NCBI GenBank assembly: GCA_025450405.1
Contig: JANWHL010000019.1
Coordinates: forward strand, 1-20,122
Length of the DNA: 20,122 bases
Origin: Ktedonobacterales bacterium
GTDB taxonomy: Bacteria > Chloroflexota > Ktedonobacteria > Ktedonobacterales > JADMIN01
Direction of reading: 5' to 3'
Both the position numbers and the translations under genes were made by a program. The notes beneath the pieces were generated by a model. The model ran no database searches. It was not told where the DNA came from and saw only the letters and a list, made by a program, of their open reading frames with translations. How positions within the stretch are numbered: the stretch's first letter is position 1; the number at the start of each line of letters is the position of its first letter. This document shows positions 1-7,589 of the stretch, in pieces.

Positions 1-28
1 GCGCCTCGTCCACTCGCTGATCCGCCAT
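1..28 (-). CDS. 5' end of an unidentified gene, cut by the left window edge
   Basis: Only the first nine codons are visible, reading MADQRVDEA on the minus strand from an ATG at 28-26. A textbook Shine-Dalgarno, AAGGAGGT (33-40 on the plus strand as ACCTCCTT), sits four bases upstream, so this is very likely a real start. The gene continues to the left of the window. It lies 136 bp downstream of the translin gene on the same strand and could be cotranscribed with it. Nothing can be said about its product from nine residues. Confidence 0.6.
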
Positions 29-164
29 CCTGACCTCCTTCGTGCCGCGCGCGGCCTCGGACAACTCGCTGCGCCTCATACCGCGTGGGTTCGAACCGCA
101 CGGCCAGGAGACCGCGCCGCCGACGCCTGGGGCGACGTCAAGGCGCGACACCGGGGCGCGTGGG

Positions 165-836
165 TTAGAAGTCGGTCGCGCGCTGTCGCTCGCGCAGGCT
201 CTCCTCGATGCGGGCCATGGTGGTGGTGAGGCGCGCCTGGCTCATGCCCAGGGTGAGGTCGCCTCGCGTCTTTTCCAGGATGCCGCGGACGGAGTCGGTG
301 GTGCGGCGCAGGTTGCCGGTGATCGCGTCGGGGTAATCGAGCGTGATGAGCAGGGCGTAGATCTCGTCCATGTCGGCCAGGATCGCCTCGCAGCCATCCA
401 GCGCGCCGCGGCGCATGCGATCGAGCAGATAGCGGCGAAGCTCACCCACCGTCTCGCCCATGCCATTCAGGTAGGGCGCCCACTCGATGGACAGATCCTC
501 GGGCGTGGGGAGGGGATCGCGCCGGATCAGCGCGCAGGTCAGGGCCGCCTCCGCGTATTCCTTCTGGGCGTCGGCCACAAAGCCCGCGTAGAAGATGTCG
601 GGATGGTCGTGGAGGTCAGTCGCCATATCGCGGAGCAGCCCGCCCGCCTCCGCCACCAGGCGCGCCGCCTGCTCGAACTCGTCGCGGTGGGCCGCGCGGA
701 TGGCGTTGGCGCAGAAGCGGATGGCGGCGCGCGACCTGGGCAGCGCGCGCTCGCGGGCGTTATGCTTGGTGGCCAGGTAATCCTGGGCCGTGCGTCCGAT
801 GGCTCCGATGGAACCAGGAGATTGCGGGTCAGACAC
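165..836 (-). CDS. Translin/TRAX-family RNA-binding protein
   Basis: This is a 223-residue all-helical protein of the translin family. In eukaryotes translin and TRAX form the C3PO endoribonuclease, and archaeal members also bind or cut RNA. The C-terminal half carries the family signature: GETVGELRRYLLDRM (127-141), MDEIYALL and DYPDAITGNLRRTTDSVRGIL (156-187), and EKTRGDLTL. The KEYAEA segment has Glu93 and Glu96, which align by eye with the catalytic QEYVEA glutamates of TRAX. Glu128 falls near the third acidic position. Length is normal for the family. The start is GTG at 836, because AAGAGGA lies about eight bases upstream and homology begins just after it; the frame stays open far upstream only because of high GC. 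A TTGACA-N18-TACACT promoter lies about 120 bp upstream. The family assignment is firm. Nuclease activity is inference. Confidence 0.85.
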   Translation of the reverse strand: MSDPQSPGSIGAIGRTAQDYLATKHNARERALPRSRAAIRFCANAIRAAHRDEFEQAARLVAEAGGLLRDMATDLHDHPDIFYAGFVADAQKEYAEAALTCALIRRDPLPTPEDLSIEWAPYLNGMGETVGELRRYLLDRMRRGALDGCEAILADMDEIYALLITLDYPDAITGNLRRTTDSVRGILEKTRGDLTLGMSQARLTTTMARIEESLRERQRATDF

Positions 837-953
837 GGGGGTATCCTCTTGCGGGCCGCCAACCGGCCAGACCAGTGGTGATCGGCAATCGTCGGCGGCG
901 ATCGACGCGTACCCCGACAGTGGCCGCGATGGGCATCCAGGGCCGCGAGGTTC

Positions 954-983
954 AGTGTACACGGCTGGGTCCGCCGGTGTCAA
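954..983 (-). promoter_or_regulatory. Sigma70-type promoter for the translin gene
   Basis: On the minus strand a perfect -35 TTGACA (983-978) is followed after 18 bp by TACACT (959-954, four of six matches to TATAAT). The predicted start near 947 gives a leader of about 110 bases before the GTG at 836. It is the best promoter match in this divergent intergenic region. Confidence 0.55.
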
Positions 984-1159
984 ACGCCCGGTCGCTCGCT
1001 CACGAGGCAACCGGCGGGGCGCCTCTCCGCGCCGCCACCGGCGCGTCCCCGCGCCTTGCTGGCCACGCCATAAGCGTGCCAACAGCCGCGTGCCAGGAGG
1101 CTCGCCCATGGGCATGCCGGGCAAGATATCGACGCCTCGGTGGGCCACAATCGTCCCTC

Positions 1160-1206
1160 TGGGTGCCATTGGCGCCCACCCACCTGGTACCACTCTGTGG
1201 TGGTAC
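1160..1206 (+). promoter_or_regulatory. Two tandem hairpins upstream of the HAD gene
   Basis: The first is TGGGTGCC-ATT-GGCGCCCA (1160-1178), an 8-bp stem with one G-T wobble. The second is GTACCAC-TCTGTG-GTGGTAC (1187-1206), a perfect 7-bp stem with a 6-base loop. They are nine bases apart and end 78 bases before the HAD start. They could be a structured leader or an operator; the sequence does not decide. Confidence 0.35.
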
Positions 1207-1284
1207 GCGCGCGGACACACACGCGTAGCGTCGGTACCCTTCCATCCACTCAGCCGGATGGGCCACGCCAGGAGAGACGCCGCC

Positions 1285-2220
1285 ATGCGGTCAGCCAACG
1301 CCTCAGACTCGTCTGAGGACTCGTCAGACTCGTCCGATTCGACGACTGGGTCCGCCTCGCCAGCCGGGCCAGATGGGCCGGATGCGCCAACCGACGCGGC
1401 TCCGCGCGCCGTCACGCTCGACTTCTGGTCCACGCTCTTCGGCGACGAGCCCGGCACCGAAACCGGGCGCACCCGCCTGCGGTTGGAGGGGCTCGCGGCG
1501 GCGCTGGCCGCGGTTGAACCGGCGATTGGGGACGAGGAGCTGGCGGCGGCGCACGCCACGGCGGGCTCGCGGCACATGCGGCTGCACGCCGAGGGCCGCG
1601 ATGTCCCGTTCGAGGCGCAGCTGACGGCATTCCTGGAGCACCTGCGCCCGGGCCTGGCCGCCACGCTGGATGCGCGCACGCGCGCCGCGCTGGAGCATGC
1701 CTATGCGCATCCTGGTCTGGCGGCGCCGCCAGTGCCGCTGGCGCCGGACCTACCGGGGGTGCTGGGAGCGTTGCGCGCGCGGGGCTACCGGCTGGCGGTC
1801 ATCTCCAACACCGGCCGCACGCCTGGCCGCGTGCTGCGCCAGGTCATGGAGCGCGCGGGGGTGCTGGACCACTTCGACGTGCTCACCTTCTCGGACGAGG
1901 CAGAGCTGGCCAAGCCCGCGACGGCCATCTTCACCGGGACACTGGCCGCCCTCGGCGTCGCGCCCGCGGCGGCCGTGCACGTGGGCGACCTGCCACGCTA
2001 CGACATCGCCGGCGCGCACCGTGCCGGCATGGCGGCGATCCTCGTCGGCGACCGGCCGCGCATCCACCCCGAGCTGGCCGGACCGCCGGGTCCGCCTGAC
2101 CCGGCCGAAACGCCGGACGCCCAGATCGCCACACTGGCGGACCTGCTGGCCGCGCTGGACGCGCTGGCTGAACGGTTGAATTGGCGGGTCGGCACCACCA
2201 GTCGCGGCCACGCTGATTGA
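1285..2220 (+). CDS. HAD-superfamily hydrolase with an acidic Ser-rich N-terminal tail
   Basis: This 311-residue protein has the Rossmannoid HAD fold. Motif I is VTLDFWSTLF (43-52) with nucleophile Asp46, motif II is the serine in VISNTGRT (Ser174), motif III is Lys210 in LAKP, and motif IV is VGDLPRYD (Asp235, Asp240). Position 48, usually the acid/base Asp of phosphatases (DxD), is Trp, so phosphatase chemistry is uncertain; the DxW form is known in some HAD-IA branches. Residues 7-25 are almost only Ser, Asp, Glu and Thr, followed by a Pro/Ala/Gly linker to about residue 40. The ATG at 1285 is chosen because GGAGAG lies eight bases upstream; the frame is open further upstream without homology. 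DinB follows after 25 bp on the same strand, probably in one operon. The substrate is unknown. Confidence 0.85.
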   Translation: MRSANASDSSEDSSDSSDSTTGSASPAGPDGPDAPTDAAPRAVTLDFWSTLFGDEPGTETGRTRLRLEGLAAALAAVEPAIGDEELAAAHATAGSRHMRLHAEGRDVPFEAQLTAFLEHLRPGLAATLDARTRAALEHAYAHPGLAAPPVPLAPDLPGVLGALRARGYRLAVISNTGRTPGRVLRQVMERAGVLDHFDVLTFSDEAELAKPATAIFTGTLAALGVAPAAAVHVGDLPRYDIAGAHRAGMAAILVGDRPRIHPELAGPPGPPDPAETPDAQIATLADLLAALDALAERLNWRVGTTSRGHAD

Positions 2221-2245
2221 ATCGACTGGTTGAAACGAGGCCAAC

Positions 2246-2734
2246 ATGGCTGGACAGGCGATTGACCACTATCTCTCCCTGATGGATAGCGCGTTCGCGG
2301 GGCCCGATTGGCACTCGCTGCTCAGCAACCTGAACACGGTCGCGCCCAGCGACTGGACCTGGGTGCCGTCGGGCGGCGAGCGTTCGATCCGCGACATCGT
2401 CCGCCACGTGGGCCGTGTCAAGGTGATGGCCCACGACCAGGCCTTCGGCGCGGGGACACTCACGTGGGACGACCCGCTTGTGGGCGGGGATGAGCAGACC
2501 GCGGACCTCGCCTCGGCGATCGCCTGGCTGGAGGTGTGCCAGGAGCGCCTGCGCGGCGGCGTCGCCGCCCTCGCCGATGACGCCGAGCTGGCGCGGCCGC
2601 GGCGGACGAACTGGGGCGAGCTGAAGGAGACCCGCTGGATCATCGTGGTGACCATGATCCAGCACGACCTCTACCATGCGGGCGAGATCAACCACCTGCG
2701 CTCCCTGCATCAGGGCACGGACCAGTGGGAATAG
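2246..2734 (+). CDS. DinB-like four-helix metalloprotein
   Basis: This 162-residue protein matches the DinB/YfiT-like fold, a four-helix bundle that usually binds one metal ion through three histidines. Candidate ligands are a histidine in the RHVGRVK segment (around 52-58) and the HxxxH pair in QHDLYHAGEINHLR near residues 135-140. Members include thiol-dependent transferases and DNA-damage-induced proteins, and the exact reaction here cannot be told. The start has ACGAGG five bases upstream. It lies 25 bp after the HAD stop, so the two are probably cotranscribed. The gene ends 55 bp before the stop of the convergent dehydrogenase gene. Confidence 0.8.
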   Translation: MAGQAIDHYLSLMDSAFAGPDWHSLLSNLNTVAPSDWTWVPSGGERSIRDIVRHVGRVKVMAHDQAFGAGTLTWDDPLVGGDEQTADLASAIAWLEVCQERLRGGVAALADDAELARPRRTNWGELKETRWIIVVTMIQHDLYHAGEINHLRSLHQGTDQWE

Positions 2735-2748
2735 GCCGCCGAGTCTCA

Positions 2749-2774
2749 GCGGGCGCGTGGTGTCGCGCGCCCGC
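2749..2774. terminator. GC-rich hairpin between convergent genes
   Basis: GCGGGCGCG (2749-2757) and CGCGCCCGC (2766-2774) form a perfect 9-bp stem with an 8-base loop. It lies between the stop codons of the DinB and dehydrogenase genes, so it could act in both directions. No U-tract follows on either strand. Confidence 0.55.
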
Positions 2775-2788
2775 ACGCTCTGGGTCAG

Positions 2789-3625
2789 TCACGCCAGCCC
2801 GTAGACGGGGATCGCCGCTCCGCTGATCAGCCAGGCGTCGTCCGAGGCCAGGAAGACCAGCACGCGCGCGATGTCCTCCGGCTTGGGCCAGCGCGTGAAG
2901 TCGGCGTCCGGGATGTCGGCGCGGTTGGCCGGCGTGTCGATGATGCTGGGGAGCACGCAGTTGGCGGTGATGCGGTGGTCGCGCAGCTCCTCCGAGAGGG
3001 TCTCGGTCAGCGTGATGATCCCGGCCTTGGCCACCGCGTAGGCGGCGGCGCGCTTGCGGCCGCTATACGCGGCGCGCGCCGAGATGTTCAGAATCCGTCC
3101 CCACCCACGCTCGATCATCGGGGCGGCGGCGTGCTTGGCGGCGAGGAACGCCGTGCGCAGGTTGAGGTCCTGCATGCGCGTCCAGACGGCCAGGTCGAGC
3201 TCCGAGATGGGCTGGCCGGCGCTGTAGCCGCCCACCAGGTTCGCCAGCACATCCAGCCGGCCGTGTCGTGCCACCACGCTGGCGACCATGGCCGCGACAC
3301 TGGCTTCATCCCCAGCATCCATGGCGGCGAAGTCGAGCCGATCGGCATCCTGGCCGAGCTGGCCTCGCGTGGCGTCCACACTGGCACGCGCTTCGGCGCG
3401 ATCGGCCACCACGATGCCCGCGCCGGACTTGAGGAAGGCAGCGGTCACCCCGCGGCCCAGACCACCCGCTCCGCCGGTGATGACCACCACACGGCCGGTC
3501 AGGTCGTACTGGTTCGCGCGCGGCGTGGTCGCGGGCGTGGGGGCTGGAGTGGTGGCCGGAGTGGATGCACGGGAAGATTTGGCGCTCTGGGCCGTCGTCG
3601 ATGGGGTAGATGCTGGTGTCGTCAT
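2789..3625 (-). CDS. Short-chain dehydrogenase/reductase with low-complexity N-terminal tail
   Basis: This is a 278-residue classical SDR, an NAD(P)-dependent oxidoreductase. The cofactor motif is TGGAGGLG (50-57). Asp75 follows beta-2 in IVVADR, which favours NAD over NADP. The NNAG position reads NLVGG. The active-site set is Asn155, Ser182, Tyr196 and Lys200 (YAVAK). Residues 1-38 are a Thr/Pro/Ala/Ser-rich tail absent from most SDRs, and the SDR core starts near residue 40. The first ATG is supported by GGGAGG six bases upstream, so the tail is probably translated. It is the last gene of the minus-strand series, 124 bp after the PP2C gene. The substrate is unknown. The tail may be a target for the neighbouring kinase, which is inference. 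Confidence 0.88.
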   Translation of the reverse strand: MTTPASTPSTTAQSAKSSRASTPATTPAPTPATTPRANQYDLTGRVVVITGGAGGLGRGVTAAFLKSGAGIVVADRAEARASVDATRGQLGQDADRLDFAAMDAGDEASVAAMVASVVARHGRLDVLANLVGGYSAGQPISELDLAVWTRMQDLNLRTAFLAAKHAAAPMIERGWGRILNISARAAYSGRKRAAAYAVAKAGIITLTETLSEELRDHRITANCVLPSIIDTPANRADIPDADFTRWPKPEDIARVLVFLASDDAWLISGAAIPVYGLA

Positions 3626-3749
3626 CGCTCGCCTCCCGCGTGCTGGAATCCTCGCGCGCCCGACGAGCGTGCGCTTGCGCCGGGCGCGCGATCACGCCTG
3701 GCGCGGGGTGGTGCGTCCCGAGGGTGAGACGTGAGGGTGGGGCTGTGTG

Positions 3750-5432
3750 TCAGGCGGACGCCGCGCCAGGTGCGGTGTCTGGCTCCGGTCCCTGCACGAA
3801 GACGACCACCGCGGTGCTGTTGTCGCTGCCGCCGGCCTCGTCGGCCGCCGCCACCAGCGCCGTCGCGCATTGGCGGGGAGTGCCTCCGCCCGCGAGCAGC
3901 CCCAGCAAGGTAGCCTCCGGCACCTCGTCCCAGAGGCCATCCGAGCAGATCAACAGACGATCGCCGGACGCGAGCGTGAGTGGCGTGGCCTCCACCTCGT
4001 TATCCGCCTCCTGGCCCAGGGCGCGATAAAGATAGCTGCGCGGGACCATCATGTTGGGGTCCGAGAGCAGCGGATGGTCGAGCGCCTGCAGGCGCGCCAG
4101 CAGCGAGTGGTCCTCGGAGAGCTGGATCAACTTGCCGGCGCGCAGGAGGTAGGCGCGGCTATCACCGACGTGGACGAGCGCGGCGCGTCCAGCGATCGTG
4201 GCGATGGCGGTCAGCGTGGTGCCAGTCGGCTTGCCCAGTGTGGTGCTCAGGTCGCGAATGCGCGCGTTGGCGGCGCGGCCCGCGCGGGTCAGCGCGTCCG
4301 TCAGGCTCGGCAGCACCCCGTCCGCACCAGTCAACCCGGCCACCGCCGGCTCGATCGGCATCTCCACCACCGGCAGCAGCAGCCCGCGGGTGACCTCGGC
4401 CACGACCACCCGGCAGGCGATGCGGCTGGCCAGCTCGCCGCGCGCCTCGCCGCCCATGCCATCCGCCACCAGGAACACCCCCGCCGGCGTCGTCGCGCCG
4501 GGCTGGTCGCTCAGGTCGTCGCGGACCTCGAAGACCGCGGCGGCGGCCGCGTCCTGGTTCTGCGTGCGCACTCGGCCGACCGAAGTGGCGCTGGCGGTGA
4601 GGAAGGTCATCTCGCTGGCCAGCGACGGGCCGGCCTCCGGCAGCTCCACGACGTGGGTGGGCACCGCGACCGAGCAAATGGCGCCGACCTCGTCCGGCGT
4701 GCCGAACTCGCTGGCGACCGCGCGGCGCACGATGTCGGATAACGCCGACGCGGGGGCGCCGGCGCTCGCGGGCACCTCCTCGCCCACGCTCGCGAGCAGG
4801 CCAAGGGTGCGCGCGAGGAAGTTGGCATCGCGGGCAAAGAGCCGCTGTGCCTGTGGGTCCGCCGGGTGGGTGGTCTCGGCGTGCTCCAGGCCGCAGAGCT
4901 GCGCGCGCCCATCGTGGATCGCGACGGCATCGGGCGAGACCCGCAGGTGCACGACGCCGTGGCGGTGCAGGAAGCTGAGCGCATCGGCCAGCCCCACGCC
5001 CGCCGCCAGCGCGCCCGCGGCGTCCAGCGGCGGGGCGGGCGACGCGCCCGCCGGCAGGCCATCGCCCACGGCATCCATCACGAGGTAGTCACGCTCGTTG
5101 CGGGTGACGATCTCGCGCAGGCCGAGCAGGCGTGGGTGGCGGAGCTCGAGATCGAGCACTGGACGCACGGCGTCGTGGCCGCCAGGCGCGCGCTCGAGCA
5201 GCTGGAAGACGGGCTCGGCGGACGGGCTCGCGGGGCCCGCTCCGGGCAGAGCGGTGCTGGGCGTGCCGGTCTCACCGACGGTGTGGCGCGCGAGATAGCG
5301 GCGGCCGGCGGGGTCGATCACGCGGACGATGACATAGGCGCCGATCACGTCGCCCGGCGCGCGCGGCGGCGGGGGCACCTGGCCCGCCTGGCCCGATGCG
5401 GTAGTCTGGTGATCGTCGTGCTGGTCCGTCAT
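3750..5432 (-). CDS. Pseudokinase-PP2C protein phosphatase fusion
   Basis: This 560-residue protein has two parts. Residues about 30-260 look like a degenerate Ser/Thr kinase: the HRDLKP loop reads HLRVSP (162-167), the DFG position reads GLE (181-183), and no glycine-rich loop is visible, so catalysis is not expected. Residues about 278-548 are a PP2C (PPM) phosphatase with NQD (Asp294), DGMGG (Asp324), HVGDSRAYLL, SDGLWDEV (Asp498) and SDNST (Asp537). These supply the metal-binding acids and suggest an active phosphatase. The usual Asp of the N-terminal S/T-D-x-G motif is Ser284. There is no signal peptide or membrane segment, so it is cytoplasmic. The ATG at 5432 is chosen for GGAGGGG five bases upstream. 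It lies 158 bp after the PQQ kinase on the same strand, so it probably reverses that kinase's phosphorylation. Confidence 0.88.
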   Translation of the reverse strand: MTDQHDDHQTTASGQAGQVPPPPRAPGDVIGAYVIVRVIDPAGRRYLARHTVGETGTPSTALPGAGPASPSAEPVFQLLERAPGGHDAVRPVLDLELRHPRLLGLREIVTRNERDYLVMDAVGDGLPAGASPAPPLDAAGALAAGVGLADALSFLHRHGVVHLRVSPDAVAIHDGRAQLCGLEHAETTHPADPQAQRLFARDANFLARTLGLLASVGEEVPASAGAPASALSDIVRRAVASEFGTPDEVGAICSVAVPTHVVELPEAGPSLASEMTFLTASATSVGRVRTQNQDAAAAAVFEVRDDLSDQPGATTPAGVFLVADGMGGEARGELASRIACRVVVAEVTRGLLLPVVEMPIEPAVAGLTGADGVLPSLTDALTRAGRAANARIRDLSTTLGKPTGTTLTAIATIAGRAALVHVGDSRAYLLRAGKLIQLSEDHSLLARLQALDHPLLSDPNMMVPRSYLYRALGQEADNEVEATPLTLASGDRLLICSDGLWDEVPEATLLGLLAGGGTPRQCATALVAAADEAGGSDNSTAVVVFVQGPEPDTAPGAASA

Positions 5433-5491
5433 GCTCGCCCCTCCATCTCCCCGCGTGGCCGCTCGCGCCGGCCGCACCAGCGTGGGCCCCG

Positions 5492-5523
5492 CGAGCGATC
5501 GCTCGAGTCACATCGGATGTCAC
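5492..5523. promoter_or_regulatory. Paired palindromes between the kinase and PP2C genes
   Basis: CGAGCGATCGCTCG (5492-5505) is a perfect 14-bp palindrome. One base later, GTCACATC-G-GATGTCAC (5507-5523) is an inverted repeat with seven of eight pairs matched. They sit 60-90 bp upstream of the PP2C start and about 70 bp after the kinase stop. They may be an operator or an intercistronic attenuator. No clear promoter hexamers accompany them. Confidence 0.35.
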
Positions 5524-5590
5524 GTCTTGGGTTGGGTATCGCTGCGCAGGCGGTGCCGGGGCGCGCCCTGGGCCCACCGCGAGTGGGGAC

Positions 5591-7534
5591 TCAGGCGCGC
5601 AGCGCGTAGACGCAGCCGTCCATACTGCCGATGAAGACGACGCCATCGTGGATGGTTGGCGATGAGGGCACCGCGCCCTCCGTCTCGAAGCGCCAGCGCA
5701 GCTTGCCCGTGGCGGCGTCCACGGAGTAGGCCGCGCCGTCCACACCCCCGAAGTAGACCGCGTTGCCCGCTACCTGCGGCGACGACGTGATCTGGCCGTC
5801 GGCTTTGAATTTCCAGATGGCCCGGCCAGTCCGCCCATCCAGACAGTAGAGGTGCTGATCCACCGAGCCGATGTAGACGCGGTCGCCGACCTCGCACGGC
5901 GAGGAGATGACGAAGTTCGACGTACGCTCGCGCCACGCCATCCAGCCCATCTTGACATCCAGGGCGTAGACAGAGAAGTCGGTGGATCCGACGTAGACGA
6001 GGCCATTGGCCACCGCTGGCGATGAGGTGACGCCGCCCTGGGTCGCGTAGCGCCACTTCTCCTCCCCCGTTTGCGCCTCAACGGCGTAGACGCGCTCGTC
6101 GTCGGAGCCGAAGATGATCATCCCGTCTTCATACGCGGCCGAGGAACGCACAGGACGCCAGGTGCGGAACTTCCAGAGCGGATGGCCCGTGCGCGGGTCC
6201 AGGGCATGAAGATGGGCGTCATCGGACCCAATGAAGACGGTATCGTTGTAGATGCGCGGCGAGGAGCGGACGTGGTGCCACGTCCGCGAGGTCCAGACTT
6301 CGCGCCCATTGTCGGCCCGGATGCCATAGACATTGAAGTCCTCAGAGCCGACGATGACCGTCTGGCCCCAGATGGCGGGCGTGCCGCAGATGCCGCCCTC
6401 GGTGGCGAACTTCCAGACCGGACGTCCGGTGCCGATCTCGAGGGCATAGAGGTGCTTGTCGTACGAGCCGATGAACACGGCGCCCGGCGTGATCGCGGCC
6501 GAGCCGCGCACCTCGTCCTCCGTCTGGAATTTCCAGAGCAGGCTGGTGCCGACGAGCCGTCCGGAATTGGGGGTCGAGCGCGAGGGCGTGCGGGGCATGG
6601 CGCTGGTGCTCAGCACCCGGAAGAGGCCGGTGTCGGGCAGTTGCGCGCTGAGGACGCCGATGAGCGCGTCGCGGAGCTCCAGCACGCTCTGGTAGCGCTT
6701 GGACGCGTCGTATTCGACGCAGCGCATGATGACGGCTTCCATGGCCTCGGAGACCGCCGGGTTGAGCGAGCGCGGCATGCGCTCTACGAACGTGAACGGC
6801 GTCTCGAAGCGGGGATCGCTCCGGGTGAGGAGATGGTGCATCATGGCGCCGAGCGAGTAGATGTCGGAGCGGGGGTCGGCGAGGCCGCGGTATTGTTCAG
6901 GTGGCGAATAGCCCTCCGTGCCAACCATCGTGCCCTTCTTGGCCAGCTGGAGGGTCTTGGCGATGCCAAAGTCGATGAGGATGATGTGGTTCGAGGGCGT
7001 GAGAATGACGTTGGAGGGCTTGAGGTCGCGGAAGATGATCGGCGGCTCGTGGGTGTGGAGGTAATGGAGGACGTCGCACAGCTGGAGCGCCCAATCCACC
7101 ACCGCCTGCTCCTCGAGCGGGCTCTCCGTGGCCTTGAGCACATTCTCGAGGTCGCGCCCCTCGATGTACTCCAGGACGAGGTAGGCGCGGGCGTGCTCGG
7201 CGAAGAAGTCGTAGACGGCGGGGATGGCGGGATGGTTCAGCGACGCCAGCATGTTGGCCTCGCGCTCGAAGTTCGCCAGGGAGGTGCGCTGGTCCATGGT
7301 GTCGGTGAACTTGGTGATCATCTCCTTGAGCGCGCAGTACTTTACCGCGCCGGTGAAGCGCATGTCGCGCACGCGATAGACAGCGCCCATGCCGCCCAGG
7401 CCGAGCACGCCCTCGACCACATAGCGCTGCTGGAGCACGGTTCCGGTCGCGAGCGTCGTGACTTCGTTCTTCGGCAGATATGTGGTTGGCATTGCCCCTG
7501 GGGCGCCGCTACGATGGCTGCCCATCTCATCCAT
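5591..7534 (-). CDS. Soluble Ser/Thr protein kinase with eight PQQ-type propeller repeats
   Basis: This 647-residue protein starts with a Hanks-type kinase domain (about 38-300): glycine loop GLGGMG (45-50), Lys70 in ALK, FRDLKPSN (Asp170) and DFG (188-190), then GTEGYSPPEQ and SDIYSLG. The usual HRD histidine is Phe, a variant seen in related bacterial kinases. Residues 331-647 are eight repeats of 40 residues in perfect register, each with W near position 4, SSP or similar, V-x-x-GS-x-D and hY-ALD-x-x-TG. They should form an eight-bladed PQQ/quinoprotein-like beta-propeller for ligand or protein binding. No membrane segment is present, so it should be cytoplasmic. The ATG at 7534 is chosen. 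GAGGGGG lies 11 bases upstream, and a GTG two codons earlier with 5-base spacing is an alternative. PP2C follows downstream. Confidence 0.9.
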   Translation of the reverse strand: MDEMGSHRSGAPGAMPTTYLPKNEVTTLATGTVLQQRYVVEGVLGLGGMGAVYRVRDMRFTGAVKYCALKEMITKFTDTMDQRTSLANFEREANMLASLNHPAIPAVYDFFAEHARAYLVLEYIEGRDLENVLKATESPLEEQAVVDWALQLCDVLHYLHTHEPPIIFRDLKPSNVILTPSNHIILIDFGIAKTLQLAKKGTMVGTEGYSPPEQYRGLADPRSDIYSLGAMMHHLLTRSDPRFETPFTFVERMPRSLNPAVSEAMEAVIMRCVEYDASKRYQSVLELRDALIGVLSAQLPDTGLFRVLSTSAMPRTPSRSTPNSGRLVGTSLLWKFQTEDEVRGSAAITPGAVFIGSYDKHLYALEIGTGRPVWKFATEGGICGTPAIWGQTVIVGSEDFNVYGIRADNGREVWTSRTWHHVRSSPRIYNDTVFIGSDDAHLHALDPRTGHPLWKFRTWRPVRSSAAYEDGMIIFGSDDERVYAVEAQTGEEKWRYATQGGVTSSPAVANGLVYVGSTDFSVYALDVKMGWMAWRERTSNFVISSPCEVGDRVYIGSVDQHLYCLDGRTGRAIWKFKADGQITSSPQVAGNAVYFGGVDGAAYSVDAATGKLRWRFETEGAVPSSPTIHDGVVFIGSMDGCVYALRA

Positions 7535-7589
7535 ACTCACTACCACCCCCTCATGTGCCGGCGTGTCGCCCCGCCCCGCCGCCGCGGCA

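Larger units (their letters stand above)
837..1284. other. Divergent intergenic region between translin and HAD genes
   Basis: These 448 bp separate two divergent genes. The translin promoter is at 954-983. Two adjacent hairpins lie at 1160-1178 and 1187-1206, on the HAD side. No convincing plus-strand promoter was found. ORFs through this stretch are open on both strands but show no recognisable protein sequence and no ribosome binding site. Confidence 0.5.

Noticed and set aside
85..101. GTGGG-TTCGAAC-CGCAC, resembling a tRNA T-arm
   Set aside because: The stem has a mismatch, and no matching acceptor, D-arm or anticodon arm can be built on either strand around it.
1150..1215. T-box-like words (GTGGTACC on the minus strand, GGTGGTAC-GCGCG on the plus, CGTCCCT nearby)
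   Set aside because: Order and strand do not match a T-box leader, no specifier stem is seen, and neither flanking gene is an aminoacyl-tRNA or amino-acid gene.
837..1679. Long upstream extension of the translin frame
   Set aside because: It overlaps the HAD gene on the other strand and shows no translin-like sequence before the GTG at 836.
5495..5502. GCGATCGC, the cyanobacterial HIP1 octamer
   Set aside because: A single copy inside a longer palindrome in GC-rich DNA; no sign of the HIP1 abundance typical of cyanobacteria.
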